A stretch of 64,000 nt of DNA from Microglena sp. YARC. Lineage: Eukaryota; Chlorophyta; Chlorophyceae; Chlamydomonadales; Chlamydomonadaceae. The DNA is taken from NCBI GenBank assembly GCA_022414725.1, contig CM039462.1, positions 33,776,156 to 33,840,155 of the forward strand. The letters are read 5' to 3'. Under the pieces are notes generated by a model. That model was not told where the DNA came from. It made no database searches and saw only the letters and a program-made list of their open reading frames with translations. Shown piece after piece: positions 20,220 to 30,564 of this stretch (within the stretch, counting starts at the first letter, position 1; each line of letters starts with the position of its first letter). The translations under genes and the position numbers were made by a program.

Positions 20220-20470
20220 ACACGGAGGAGGACACACGCAAACGGCGGAACACTGTTGAATGTATAGGAGGACACAAGATGCGGAACACTGTCGAATGTA
20301 TCGGAGGACACACGCAAACGGCGGAACACATGTCGAATGTATCGGAGGACACAAGATGCGGAACACTGTCGAATGTATAGGAGGACACAATAGGCCGAAC
20401 ACGGTCGAATGGCACACGCAGGACACTCATTGACACACGAAAACGGCGGAACACATGTCGACGACTCCTC
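20220..20470. repeat. R3c array (alternating ~36/41-bp units)
   Basis: Five to six units of the form ggaggacacacgcaaacggc / ggaacactgtcgaatgtat. They alternate with shorter ggaggacacaagatgcggaa units. Single or few units recur at 25606, 27385, 28985, 31465 and 40625. Between 20470 and 20815 I see only an aaaacgagtgtaaac box at 20633 and no gene. Confidence 0.8.
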
Positions 20471-20819
20471 TTCATAGTCAATCACTCAATCACTCAGATT
20501 AAAGGGACCGGCGCTTGCGTACACAGGCATGCCCAATCCTTGTGTATTGCTGGAGGTACGATCGCCGGGCATCATAAAAGGACCTCCTCGCCCCGAGACT
20601 GCATATTTTTCTTTTATTCTCCTCATCAATAAAAACGAGTGTAAACTTTGACAGACATCCATTTTGCTTAACCTCACGCTGTACCGTTGACAGATTAGCA
20701 ACTTAAATATTGTTTTAATAAAATGGCCTCAAATACCGGATTCGGCACGCCCCTACACGAAATCCTTAATATTACACCTAAAACAATGGGGATGTCAAGC
20801 TGAGTTGAGACAAAACATA

Positions 20820-22640
20820 CGTCTCCTCTCTCTCTCTTTTTTTTTATTATTAAAAAAAAGTGTAGCGCTTGTATCGGTTGTAGCACCTACAGCAAAAGGT
20901 TATATATGGAACGACAAGTTGAAACTATTGCTGAGAGCCGTACAAACGATACAAACGCTACAGGACACCGGATCGTGTCTTAGGGAGCGTCTACAAAAGA
21001 CATCCGCAAGGTTTCAAGCAGGCGCCATGCTCTACAAAACATACATCTCCTCTCTCTTTTTTTTTTTATTATTAAAAAAAAGTGTAGCGCTTGTATCGGT
21101 TGTAGCACCTACAGCAAAAGGTTATATATGGAACGACAAGTTGAAACTATTGCTGAGAGCCGTACAAACGATACAAACGCTACAGGACACCGGATCGTGT
21201 CTTAGGGAGCGTCTACAAAAAGACATCCGCAAGGTTTCAAGCAGGCGCCATGCTCTACAAAACATACATCTCCTCTCTCTTTTTTTTTTATTATTAAAAA
21301 AAAAGTGTAGCGCTTGTATCGGTTGTAGCACCTACAGCAAAAGGTTATATATGGAACGACAAGTTGAAACTATTGCTGAGAGCCGTACAAACGATACAAA
21401 CGCTACAGGACACCGGATCGTGTCTTAGGTAGCGTCTACAAAAGACATCCGCAAGGTTTCAAGCAGGCGCCATGCTCTACAAAACATACATCTCCTCTCT
21501 CTTTTTTTTTATTATTAAAAAAAAAGTGTAGCGCTTGTATCGGTTGTAGCACCTACAGCAAAAGGTTATATATGGAACGACAAGTTGAAACTATTGCTGA
21601 GAGCCGTACAAACGATACAAACGCTACAGGACACCGGATCGTGTCTTAGGTAGCGTCTACAAAAGACATCCGCAAGGTTTCAAGCAGGCGCCATGCTCTA
21701 CAAAACATACATCTCCTCTCTCTTTTTTTTTTATTATTAAAAAAAAAGTGTAGCGCTTGTATCGGTTGTAGCACCTACAGCAAAAGGTTATATATGGAAC
21801 GACAAGTTGAAACTATTGCTGAGAGCCGTACAAACGATACAAACGCTACAGGACACCGGATCGTGTCTTAGGTAGCGTCTACAAAAGACATCCGCAAGGT
21901 TTCAAGCAGGCGCCATGCTCTACAAAACATACATCTCCTCTCTCTTTTTTTTTTATTATTAAAAAAAAAGTGTAGCGCTTGTATCGGTTGTAGCACCTAC
22001 AGCAAAAGGTTATATATGGAACGACAAGTTGAAACTATTGCTGAGAGCCGTACAAACGATACAAACGCTACAGGACACCGGATCGTGTCTTAGTAGCGTC
22101 TACAAAAGACATCCGCAAGGTTTCAAGCAGGCGCCATGCTCTACAAAACATACATCTCCTCTCTCTTTTTTTTTATTATTAAAAAAAAAGTGTAGCGCTT
22201 GTATCGGTTGTAGCACCTACAGCAAAAGGTTATATATGGAACGACAAGTTGAAACTATTGCTGAGAGCCGTACAAACGATACAAACGCTACAGGACACCG
22301 GATCGTGTCTTAGGTAGCGTCTACAAAAGACATCCGCAAGGTTTCAAGCAGGCGCCATGCTCTACAAAACATACATCTCCTCTCTCTTTTTTTTTATTAT
22401 TAAAAAAAAAGTGTAGCGCTTGTATCGGTTGTAGCACCTACAGCAAAAGGTTATATATGGAACGACAAGTTGAAACTATTGCTGAGAGCCGTACAAACGA
22501 TACAAACGCTACAGGACACCGGATCGTGTCTTAGGGAGCGTCTACAAAAGACATCCGCAAGGTTTCAAGCAGGCGCCATGCTCTACAAAACATACATCTC
22601 CTCTCTCTCTTTTTTTATTATAAAAAAAAAGTGTAGCGTT
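20820..22640 (+). repeat. eight tandem ~222-bp units with a conserved micro-ORF, upstream of the primase-helicase gene
   Basis: Unit starts (ctcctctctc) fall at about 20822, 21047, 21270, 21493, 21713, 21935, 22156, 22377 and 22598, giving periods of 220-225 bp. The last unit is cut off. Each unit has a poly-T/ATTATT/poly-A palindrome, ggttatatATGG, and a 25-codon frame starting MERQVETIAESR and ending GHRIVS-stop. Period differences come from homopolymer length and a few single-base changes after tcttag. Long frames crossing units are period artefacts. Confidence 0.92.
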
Positions 22641-22688
22641 TGTAGCGCACAATTAGACAAAGCATATAAGGATCGTGTGCGGTATGTT

Positions 22689-25091
22689 ATGAACATGGAA
22701 ATGAGCGACATCATTCGCGAAACCTATGATTGGCTCTTGCAATGCGGTCGAGACGTGGTCGGTGACACCGTCCTCATCCCTACCGGAGCGAAGAAACCTA
22801 TCGTTTGTCACAAGGAGCCCGGGCAGTGGTCCATGGAAAAGGCGCATATTTACATGGTCAAAAACCCTGAGCATGCGCAGTGGGGACTTCTCCTGGATTC
22901 GTTGTGCGTTGTCGACGCCGACTCTGACGATGCGGTGGCGAAGATTGAGGCCCTGCAAGACCCTGACGTCGTCGAAGCCCTCTCGGTGTGCCCCATCCAA
23001 CAGACCAACAAGGGCCGGCATTATCTGTTCATTCGCCCAGAGTGGGCGGACGCGGAAGGTTACTGGGATGGCGCACGACAGGTCATCGGTTTTGGCGCCG
23101 ATTTGAAGACGCGTTGTTCCACCGGTACACGCGGCGTCTTGGCGATATGCCCTTCCTTGAACAAGACGTGGGTGCGTGAGCCGTGGGCTGCGGGGACTAA
23201 GCTCGTCGATATACCTCGGACGTTGATGGAGCTGGTGGCGAAACCAAAACAAACGAAACAAAAGAAACAAAGGTCAATCAAAGTTGTGGTCAATGACGAT
23301 ATCGATCACGAAAGTGGTGCACCCGAGGCGTTTGATGAGGTAGCGGCGCTGGTCGATATCATCGCCGCTTCCCGCGCAAGCTCATACCGCACATGGATGG
23401 AAGTCGGGTGGTGTCTGCACAACATATCACCCACCCATCTCCCATTGTGGGAACTCTTCAGCAAAAAGTGCCCGGAGAAGTACACAAAGGGGAAGTGTGG
23501 CGAGGTATGGGGCACAATGAATTCGGATGATCGCGCGGGCTTGCGCTTGCGCTTGCGCCTAGGCTCTTTGCACATGTGGGCCAGACACGACTCCCCGGTT
23601 GAGTATTGGGACATCGTCAGTCAGCGCGTCATCGAGGACATCCGCACGTGCAACGGGAGCCATAACGAGATCGCGCGCATCGCGAAAAAAATACTTGGCA
23701 AACGCATCGCTTCCGCGAGCACGAACGGCAAGATATGGTACGTATTCGACGGGCGATGGAAGACGGACGTCGCCGCGATCCACGTCAAGCACGAGCTGTC
23801 CACCGTTGTTCTAGAGCACTTCATTATCGCTATGAACAAGGAGAGAGCGTCCCAAAGCGCTTACGACATGCAGAGCAACGCGAGCACAAAGAACGACGCC
23901 GACCGGCTAGCGCACATCACCGCGCGACTCCAGGACGCGACCTTCAAGAATAACGTACTGCAAGAGATGCTCGAGTACTTTTACGACCCGGACTTCATGA
24001 AGAACCTCGACGCCGACCCAAACCTCTTAGGGTTCAACAACGGCGTGTGGGACCTCAAAAACGGCGTCTTCCGTCAAGGGCATCCGGAGGACATGGTCTC
24101 CATGTCCGTGGGATTCGATTACAATGGCGCAGTGTGCGCGGAATCAGCAGACTGCGTGCGGAAATACTGGGACACGATGCACCCCGATATATACCAACGA
24201 GAATACCTCATCCACACATTTGCTAGACAGCTGTACGGAGACAGCGGACAAGAGCTCTTTCACATACACGCCGGCGCCAACGCGTCCGCCTCTAACGGGA
24301 AGACCAAGTTCTTCGAAGTCATGGAGATCGCATTGGGCGACTACATCCGGAAATTCGGCGTGGAAATGCTGACAAGCAAGCAACGCATCGATCCAGGTCG
24401 CCCGATGCCAGAGTTTGCGACGTGGAAGGGGGTCCGCATTATGTATTGCACAGAGCCAAACCACGACGAAGTCTTAAATTCCGGAGTCCTCAAGGATATG
24501 ACCGGTGGGGAAGGCATCACCTACCGCCTCTTGCACTCCAGCGACATCGTACGCTTCCGCCCGCAACACAAGATACACATCATGTGCAACGCCCCGCCGA
24601 TGGTCGACGGTTCTGACTCGGGAGTCCAACGACGGATACGAAAACTCGACTACATCAGTAGGTTTGTGGACGCGGATGAGGCGGACGCCGCCAAATTCCT
24701 CTTCCCACGAGACGCAGGGCTTGTAGAGGCATTCAAGGCAGACGGAGCGATGCGCATGGAGTTCCTACGCACCCTTCTACACGCGTTTGCATACGCTTAC
24801 AAGTTCGATATGCCCGATTCGTTAAAGAAGACCAGTGCGATGTACTTGAACGCGAACGACGCAGTGGCTATGTTCGTCGAAGAGCACGTCGCTGCCAGCC
24901 CGGACAGCGCATTTCTGCTGAAGGAGGCCAAAGAACGCTTCAAGACATGCGAATATTTCAACGGGAAACTCAGCACGATCAAGACGGACCTGGAACGTCA
25001 CCTAAGCGTCAGGTGTCTAGAGCAAAGCCGCGTCAAAAGCCGCGGAAACGAAAATTTGCGAGGGGTTTTCAAAGGATACAAGTTGGTGTAA
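22689..25091 (+). CDS. AEP primase - SF3 helicase (D5-like) replication protein
   Basis: 800 residues from ATG 22689 (MNMEMSDIIRETYDW). The open frame extends 73 codons upstream but only through the tandem array, so the later Met is preferred. The N-terminal primase-polymerase-like domain shows VVDADSDD (residues 74-81) and GRHYLF (about 109), plus a TRCSTGTRGVLA loop. A PriCT-like helical region follows (SYRTWMEVGWCLHNI). The D5_N region has LLGFNNGVWDL. The SF3 helicase has Walker A SNGKTKF (about 536), Walker B RIMYCTEP (about 583) and motif C IMCNAPP (about 631). In nucleocytoviruses this protein primes and unwinds DNA at replication forks. It is a core gene and appears intact. GC is higher than in its neighbours. 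Confidence 0.93.
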   Translation: MNMEMSDIIRETYDWLLQCGRDVVGDTVLIPTGAKKPIVCHKEPGQWSMEKAHIYMVKNPEHAQWGLLLDSLCVVDADSDDAVAKIEALQDPDVVEALSVCPIQQTNKGRHYLFIRPEWADAEGYWDGARQVIGFGADLKTRCSTGTRGVLAICPSLNKTWVREPWAAGTKLVDIPRTLMELVAKPKQTKQKKQRSIKVVVNDDIDHESGAPEAFDEVAALVDIIAASRASSYRTWMEVGWCLHNISPTHLPLWELFSKKCPEKYTKGKCGEVWGTMNSDDRAGLRLRLRLGSLHMWARHDSPVEYWDIVSQRVIEDIRTCNGSHNEIARIAKKILGKRIASASTNGKIWYVFDGRWKTDVAAIHVKHELSTVVLEHFIIAMNKERASQSAYDMQSNASTKNDADRLAHITARLQDATFKNNVLQEMLEYFYDPDFMKNLDADPNLLGFNNGVWDLKNGVFRQGHPEDMVSMSVGFDYNGAVCAESADCVRKYWDTMHPDIYQREYLIHTFARQLYGDSGQELFHIHAGANASASNGKTKFFEVMEIALGDYIRKFGVEMLTSKQRIDPGRPMPEFATWKGVRIMYCTEPNHDEVLNSGVLKDMTGGEGITYRLLHSSDIVRFRPQHKIHIMCNAPPMVDGSDSGVQRRIRKLDYISRFVDADEADAAKFLFPRDAGLVEAFKADGAMRMEFLRTLLHAFAYAYKFDMPDSLKKTSAMYLNANDAVAMFVEEHVAASPDSAFLLKEAKERFKTCEYFNGKLSTIKTDLERHLSVRCLEQSRVKSRGNENLRGVFKGYKLV

Positions 25092-25111
25092 AGAATCGAA
25101 TGAATGAATGA

Positions 25112-25400
25112 ATGAGTCACATCACATCACATGGCGACCGACCTCTCGCATTACATGACGGCGGAAACTGTCGAGTCGAGTCGAGGCAAAGATAACAAAC
25201 AACACTTGGATGAGTACCGTCTCACATTAACAAGCGGCGGAGCCCCTTTCACCTCCCCACAGCGGAGCGACTGGGGGCGACCGGAGGGGAGCCCACACAA
25301 AGGGTCCGCGAGGAACCGAGCGGGTGGGCGACCGGAGGGGAGCCCACAGTTCACATCAAGCTTGGAAGAAGCGAGATCGTCAGAGGTAGATACCCGAATG
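25112..25400. repeat. R3a + R3b intergenic module
   Basis: R3a: cacatcacatggcgaccgac, then tgacggcggaaactgtcgag. R3b: agcggcggagcccctttcac, then gcgaccggaggggagccc twice, separated by ggtccgcgaggaaccgagcg. Both modules recur in other intergenic regions. Confidence 0.85.
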
Positions 25401-25940
25401 TGATCTCAACCATCCTGTGGGTGCTGCAGCAGGAGGAGCTTAAATTCAACGGTTATTGGATCAATGCTACGCACTTTATCACGACACATGCCGCATCCTC
25501 ACACACACACGCGTCGCGGAGGCTGCTGTCGAGATCATGATGATAACCATAACCCACCAACCACTCACTCACTCTCACTCATTCTCACGCATTCTCACGC
25601 AAACGGCGGAACACGGTCGAATGTCGTGTGTCATGTAAGGATGCGGGGGGCGCTGCTGACACACGTGCCGCTCGACATCCATTTAGGGGTTTGAGATGGG
25701 GGGACGGATATAGGGAGGTCTTACATGATGATGAGTGGACGGAATCATATCCACTGGCTGACCAAGACTTCTTCAGACGATCACCGAGACATGGCATGGC
25801 ATGTTGGTTGGGTTATTTATTTATTTGTTTGTAAAAGATTCTCTACGATTTTGAAGGTTTAAGGGAGCATAACTGATAGTGACCGTTATTAATTGTAAAC
25901 ACAAACAACTGAACAAAAAAGACAAAAAAGATCGCACACA
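25400..25940. other. gene-free stretch
   Basis: Holds an R3c half unit at 25605-25640 (aaacggcggaacacggtcga) and a tgtttgtaaaagattctcta motif at 25827. The latter is also found after the ankyrin genes at 39087 and 43770. No convincing gene. Confidence 0.5.
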
Positions 25941-26270
25941 ATGAACTCGTCGAGGAAGGTCACGAAGTTCGTCACGCCAACAAACCAAAATGGAGACAAG
26001 GGGATTTCAACGTTGTCAAAGAAGCGATACTTCGAGATGGAAGAGAGAGTGAAGATGATACTGGGGGGTAAATTACAGGAAGAGGCGGGAATGGTCATGA
26101 AGGCGATGCGTGAGATCATGAAGTTCGACCCGAATGTATCAAGGTACAGTGAGGAGGTCAGGGAGGTGCTTGAGGAGAACTCAAGGAAGTGGAGGCAGCG
26201 GAATAAGGACGAGAAAAATGCGGTGAGATTAAATGAGTTGGACATCGCGTGGCAAGCGGTGCAACATTAA
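25941..26270 (+). CDS. small charged helical protein
   Basis: 109 residues, Lys/Glu-rich and probably helical (YFEMEERVKMILGGKLQEEA, EEVREVLEENSRKWRQRNK). No family recognised. A 71-bp piece of its 3' part (gaggtgcttgaggagaactc...) is copied at 28516-28586. A 37-codon frame (26294-26407, MDSKREERKGAVDAG) follows directly but is too short to judge. Confidence 0.6.
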   Translation: MNSSRKVTKFVTPTNQNGDKGISTLSKKRYFEMEERVKMILGGKLQEEAGMVMKAMREIMKFDPNVSRYSEEVREVLEENSRKWRQRNKDEKNAVRLNELDIAWQAVQH

Positions 26271-26385
26271 CATTATGTCGTTACTGTAAGCCTATGGACA
26301 GTAAGCGGGAGGAACGGAAAGGGGCTGTTGACGCAGGCGCTGCAACAGCTGCTAGGGGAATACTACAAGGAGATGAACTGTGCGG

Positions 26386-27087
26386 TCATAAGCGACTCAA
26401 GATATAAGGGTACTTTTTTAGTTTTGATAATTCTTGATGTCTTTCCTTGTCACTTTCAGTAAATTTAACTTGTATGTGATCCACCATTCTCTCACCTTGA
26501 GACCTTTCGTAATTTTCCGAATTTTGATTTTTTCGTATTTCCATATATTCGAATATATCATCAAGATTTTGGTATTCTTCTTCCTCATCTTTAGTCCGAG
26601 TATGTATAGGCACTTCGCGTTTTTTTTGATACATTCTATTTAATATGTTTTCTTCATCTTCAGTAATTCCATTTTTATGATCATACTTTCTAAGCAGATA
26701 AGAGAGGGATGCTACCTCTTCTTTAGTCATGTATTCAGGCGATTTTAGCACCCGTATACTGTTATATATTTTTGTTTCAGATTCATCAAGTTCTTTCTTT
26801 ATAGACAGAATATTGAAGTAGTCGTGCTCTTCTGTAGTCCGTGGTCTAAGCTGACGACTTTGTGGGACAGGGTTATCGTATTTATTTGCAAATTGTTGTT
26901 GGGCATTGGCATTAGTCCGATGACCAAAACCTCCATTCTGAGTTTTTACTTTGTTGGGTTTGGTGAACGGAACGAACATCATACCGTTATTACCCTTCAT
27001 TTTAACGAAGAATGAGCCGTTATCGTCCTTATAGAGAACGCGTGTGACACCATCAGTGCATCGAGAGGATTCTTTCGTCTTCTTCAT
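26386..27087 (-). CDS. protein with shared N-terminal C.DG..R..YK module
   Basis: 233 residues from the Met of MKKTKESSRC. The N-terminal module is CTDGVTRVLYKDDNGSFF..KGNNGMMFVPF, matching those at 16425 and 18551. The rest is charged and largely helical, with two similar stretches: RPRTTEEHDYFNIL and HTRTKDEEEEYQNLDDI. DNA just upstream on the coding strand (tgtatataatgtgtatacat) matches the AT-rich, TATRTGTAT-like leader of the two paralogs. Function unknown. Confidence 0.65.
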   Translation of the reverse strand: MKKTKESSRCTDGVTRVLYKDDNGSFFVKMKGNNGMMFVPFTKPNKVKTQNGGFGHRTNANAQQQFANKYDNPVPQSRQLRPRTTEEHDYFNILSIKKELDESETKIYNSIRVLKSPEYMTKEEVASLSYLLRKYDHKNGITEDEENILNRMYQKKREVPIHTRTKDEEEEYQNLDDIFEYMEIRKNQNSENYERSQGERMVDHIQVKFTESDKERHQELSKLKKYPYILSRL

Positions 27088-27117
27088 AGATGTATACACA
27101 TTATATACATTTTTTTA

Positions 27118-27236
27118 ATGGGCGTTCTGCTGATGGATCCAGAGGTGGCTGGAGTTGAGTTCAGGGCCAGGGCGAACTCTAAAGACAGCAGGGCCTTGTG
27201 GGCGGCTGCAAAGGCAGGTAGGGACATTTGTTGTTT
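27118..27236 (+). pseudogene. orphan ankyrin-repeat fragment
   Basis: One ankyrin unit (LLMDPEVAGVEFRARANS, DSRALWAAAKAG) nearly identical in DNA to units of the F-box-ankyrin genes at 34 and 46 kb. No start and no continuation. It is preceded by taatgggcgttc, a sequence shared with MITE ends. Confidence 0.8.
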
Positions 27237-27269
27237 GAGTAAAAATGAACGCATAGTGCTTCTTATGTT

Positions 27270-27600
27270 TTTTTATTATCGGGAAAGATGAATCGCGGGA
27301 CCCACGGAGTGGGGCGGCAGGGGAATTCAGCTGCGGACTCGCGGAAACACGTGTCCTAGGATCTGACTTGTCAATCCATCGGAGGAGGACACACGCAAGA
27401 TGCGGAACACGGTCGAATGTATCGGAGGACACAAGCAAACGGCGGAAAACTGTCGCATCCACACAGTCAGTCCGTCCATTCATGACTAATACACGGATGC
27501 GGTGGCGGATCATACCCATCAATCCTGCTTCTCCTCCTGCACATGCAAACGGCGGAAACATGTCCTCGTCCTCGTCTCCAAAAGACACCACGGATCCTCG
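27270..27600. repeat. R2 hairpin 2 and R3c units
   Basis: gaatcgcgggacccacggag / tggggcggcaggggaattca at 27287 is an R2 hairpin-2 segment. At 27383-27450 are two R3c units, followed by the catccacacagtcagtccgt tail that also occurs at 29015 and 31497. No gene. Confidence 0.75.
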
Positions 27601-27821
27601 TTCTTGCGTTCACGATGAGATGTACTGTTGAGGGTCTGGATGCATGGAGGGGGAGGCATGCATCCCATACAGATAGGGATATTTGAAAGTGGGACACCTT
27701 GTCTTTTGAGGATTCTGAAAAGCTTGTAACCGATCTTGTATCATAATCGTATAAGCGCATTGCTTGCAGTTTACACTACTGTGAGAGTGATCTGCTCTTT
27801 GCAAAGCTATATTCCGTTGTC

Positions 27822-28166
27822 ATGACTATTCCCCCTTCTGCACGCCTCCACATCGACTACCAGGGAGCCATCAGCAAGAGAGACGATCGGGGGAGGGTTG
27901 CTTCAGCCACTGCTGGAGGGAGTGCTGATTCAGTCTCAGAGGTAGGGCAGATGGCGGCATCTTTGCTCTCAGCAAGCTCAGCAATGACCAATGAGGAGAT
28001 AAATGTCAAGCTTGGCGAGCTGATTACCAGAATGGACGAGATGGGCACGCTCCTGACTACCCGAATGGACGAGATGGACACGAAACTGACTACCCGAATG
28101 GATGACTTGACACTGCGCATGGGGAAGGTTGAGCTCAGGTACGCATCCTACGTTTTTGAGACTTGA
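27822..28166 (+). CDS. coiled-coil protein
   Basis: 114 residues. The second half is heptad-like with TRMDEM repeats (LITRMDEMGTLLTTRMDEMD) ending KVELRYASYVFET. The end resembles that of the minus-strand protein at 32495 (TTVEARYVIHDC). At the shared position both DNA sequences read AG-GTAYG, so the apparent C-terminus could be a retained intron. Function unknown. Confidence 0.5.
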   Translation: MTIPPSARLHIDYQGAISKRDDRGRVASATAGGSADSVSEVGQMAASLLSASSAMTNEEINVKLGELITRMDEMGTLLTTRMDEMDTKLTTRMDDLTLRMGKVELRYASYVFET

Positions 28167-28210
28167 GAGTCTACGTGTCTTTGTCGTGCGCCTACGCCTA
28201 CGCCACCTTC

Positions 28211-28525
28211 ATGGACAAACTGATCCCCTACAAGGGCCGCCAACATTCAACCATCGTGTACAACAAGGTTGGTTATTGGGCGCAGGTGGCACGGTTTGTA
28301 CGGGACGTCAGCACTCACAGGGGGCTATCGCTGACCATGTTGGATGTACCAGTAGACAGCAACGGCGGGCAGCAGCAACCTCTCGTCAAAATTCCAACGA
28401 GTCCTGCAGCAGCGGCGTACGTGGACCTCCAGTCGTCTCGACCTCCAGTGTTCCTTCCGCACACTGCAGAATGGTCGGATGACATCGAGGTAAGCCACAA
28501 CGGCTACTGGATGGGAGGTGCTTGA
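28211..28525 (+). CDS. hypothetical protein with a repeat-derived end
   Basis: 104 residues from ATG 28211 (MDKLIPYKGRQHSTIVY). The same frame is open upstream without an ATG, so it might be a downstream exon of the 27822 gene. Motifs such as GLSLTMLDVPVD look protein-like, but no family is recognised. The last codons run into the copied fragment of the 25941 gene. Confidence 0.4.
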   Translation: MDKLIPYKGRQHSTIVYNKVGYWAQVARFVRDVSTHRGLSLTMLDVPVDSNGGQQQPLVKIPTSPAAAAYVDLQSSRPPVFLPHTAEWSDDIEVSHNGYWMGGA

Positions 28526-28586
28526 GGAGAACTCAAGGAAGTGGAGGCAGCGGAATAAGGACGAGAAAAATGCGGTGAGATTAAAT
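28516..28586 (+). pseudogene. fragment of the 25941 gene
   Basis: gaggtgcttgaggagaactc ... gaaaaatgcggtgagattaa is identical or nearly so to 26163-26234. No frame or start is preserved. Confidence 0.85.
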
Positions 28587-28619
28587 TATGGTTTAGAAGT
28601 TTTATAGAGAGGTCAAGTA

Positions 28620-29060
28620 AGATTTTTCATGCCTCACTCTCAAGCTTGTCTCAAGCAGACACTTTATGATGATGATGATGATGATCTCTCATCAAGGACG
28701 GCGGCATCTGTCGAGTCGAGTCACATCACATCACATGGCGACCTCTCGTATCACGGCGGAAACTGTGTCGAGTCGAGTCGAGGCAAAGATAACAAACAAC
28801 ACTTGGATGAGAACTGTCTCACATTAACATATAACAAGCGGCGGAGCCCCTTTCACCTCTTCCCCACAGCGGAGCGACTGGGGGCGACCGGAGGGGAGCC
28901 CCCACAAAAGGGTCCGCGAGGAACCGAGCGGGTGGGCGACCGGAGGGGAGCCCACAGTTCACATCAAGCTTGGAAGAAGCGGTATCGGAGGACACAAGCA
29001 AACGGCGGAAAACTGTCGCATCCACACATCAGTCAGTCAGTCCATTCATGACACACGGAT
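28620..29060. repeat. (GATGAT)n plus R3a-R3b-R3c mosaic
   Basis: A short tgatgatgatgatgat run at 28667, a ggcggcatctgtcgagtcga unit, an R3a unit, a full R3b unit (28838-28982) and an R3c unit follow head to tail. No gene. Confidence 0.85.
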
Positions 29061-29151
29061 GCGGTGGCGGATCATCGTCCTCGAATTAAGTGTAAACAAC
29101 CATTTTTTCAGCACAGCAAGGCACAGCAAGGCACACTTCACAAACGAATGA

Positions 29152-30564
29152 ATGAGTTCCTTTGAAGAAATCAATGAAGATGTATTGGAGATCATTCTAG
29201 ACAATGCGATTTCGAACGAATCCCACCTCAAACAAGTGCCTCTCGTTTGCAAACAGTGGAGATGCGCCGCACCCCGGTGTGTCACAAGGATCCACCTAAG
29301 ACATTATAACAGTTTGGAATACGCATTATCACGCATGTGCAGGCTCAAAGAGTTGAAAATCGGTGTCAATCGGGGGGAATATGTACCCTACCAATCAATG
29401 TCGGCTATCGAAGACAAGATCCAAGACCTATCGTCGCTGTCCGGACTCGCTGCGTTGGTTCACCTGGACATATCAAACACCTACGTGACCGACATATCGC
29501 CGCTGTACGGACTCACTTCGTTGACACACCTGAACATGGCGCACACACTTGTGACCGACATATCACCATTGGCCGCCCTCACTTCGTTGATTCACCTAGA
29601 CATTTCGATAATCCAAGCAAAACTCAAAGACATATCACCGCTGTCCGGTCTCACTTCGTTGGTTCATCTGAACATGGCGTACACACGTGTGGACGAAGAA
29701 CTATTATCAGCGATTTCAGGACTCAATGCGTTGGTTCACCTCAACATTTCGCATATCGGAAACAAACTCGAAGACATATCACTGCTGTCCGGTCTCACCG
29801 CTTTGGTTCATCTGAACATGGCGTACACACGGGTGTGCAAACACATATTATCACCTCTGTCCGGTCTCACTGCGTTGATTCACTTGAACATGTCGCACAC
29901 ACGTGTGGAATACCTGTCACAGCTGTCCGGCCTCACTGCGTTGATCCACCTCGACATTTCGCATCTCAAATACAAGCTAGAAGACCTATCACCGGTGTCC
30001 GGACTCACTGCGTTGCTTCACATGAACATGGAGGGCACACGTGTACCCTCTATATCACTACTGTCCGGCCTCACTTCGTTGGTTCATCTGAACATGGCGT
30101 ACATATGTGTGGTCGAAGACAGAGTACCGCTGTCCGGCTCCATTTCGTCTTGTCGCAGGAGCAAGGTGCTCGACATATCACCGCTGGCAGGACTCACTTC
30201 GTTGATTCACCTGAACATGAAGGGCACAAACGTGGACGACATATCACCACTGGAAGGACTCACTTCATTGGTGCACCTGAACATGGAGAACACACGTGTG
30301 AAAGACATATCACCACTGTACGCCCTCACTTCGTTGGTTCATCTGAACATGGAGGGCACCGACGTGGACGACATATCACCGCTGGCAGGACTCACTTCGT
30401 TGGGGCACCTGGACATTTCGAACACAGACGTGGACGACATATCACCGCTTTCTGGACTCACTTCATTGGTTCATCTGAACATGGAGGGAACCGACGTGGA
30501 CTACATATCACCGATTGCCGGACTCACTTCGTTGACGTACTTGAAAAATGGATGGAGTGTGTAA
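29152..30564 (+). CDS. F-box/leucine-rich-repeat protein (SDS22-like LRRs)
   Basis: 470 residues. The N-terminal F-box-like segment is EEINEDVLEIILDNAI with LVCKQWRCA (residues 5-45). From about residue 90 come about 16 LRRs of 22-23 residues, typified by LSGLTSLVHLNMEGTDVDDI. The DNA repeats are very similar, implying recent expansion. One irregular insert (SISSCRRSKVLDISPL) marks a recombination or frame-repaired site. The start is ATG 29152, with a conserved F-box right after it. Probable ubiquitin-ligase adaptor by analogy. It is not closely related to the F-box/LRR genes at 1-9 kb. Confidence 0.8.
   Translation: MSSFEEINEDVLEIILDNAISNESHLKQVPLVCKQWRCAAPRCVTRIHLRHYNSLEYALSRMCRLKELKIGVNRGEYVPYQSMSAIEDKIQDLSSLSGLAALVHLDISNTYVTDISPLYGLTSLTHLNMAHTLVTDISPLAALTSLIHLDISIIQAKLKDISPLSGLTSLVHLNMAYTRVDEELLSAISGLNALVHLNISHIGNKLEDISLLSGLTALVHLNMAYTRVCKHILSPLSGLTALIHLNMSHTRVEYLSQLSGLTALIHLDISHLKYKLEDLSPVSGLTALLHMNMEGTRVPSISLLSGLTSLVHLNMAYICVVEDRVPLSGSISSCRRSKVLDISPLAGLTSLIHLNMKGTNVDDISPLEGLTSLVHLNMENTRVKDISPLYALTSLVHLNMEGTDVDDISPLAGLTSLGHLDISNTDVDDISPLSGLTSLVHLNMEGTDVDYISPIAGLTSLTYLKNGWSV

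Noticed and set aside
20220..20470. Regularly spaced 36/41-bp units considered as a CRISPR array
   Set aside because: Units vary internally and there are no unique spacers of constant length between identical repeats; context is eukaryotic/viral.
20805..22313. Open frames of 94-207 codons across the tandem array
   Set aside because: They arise because unit length changes frame between copies; only the 25-codon frame is conserved per unit.
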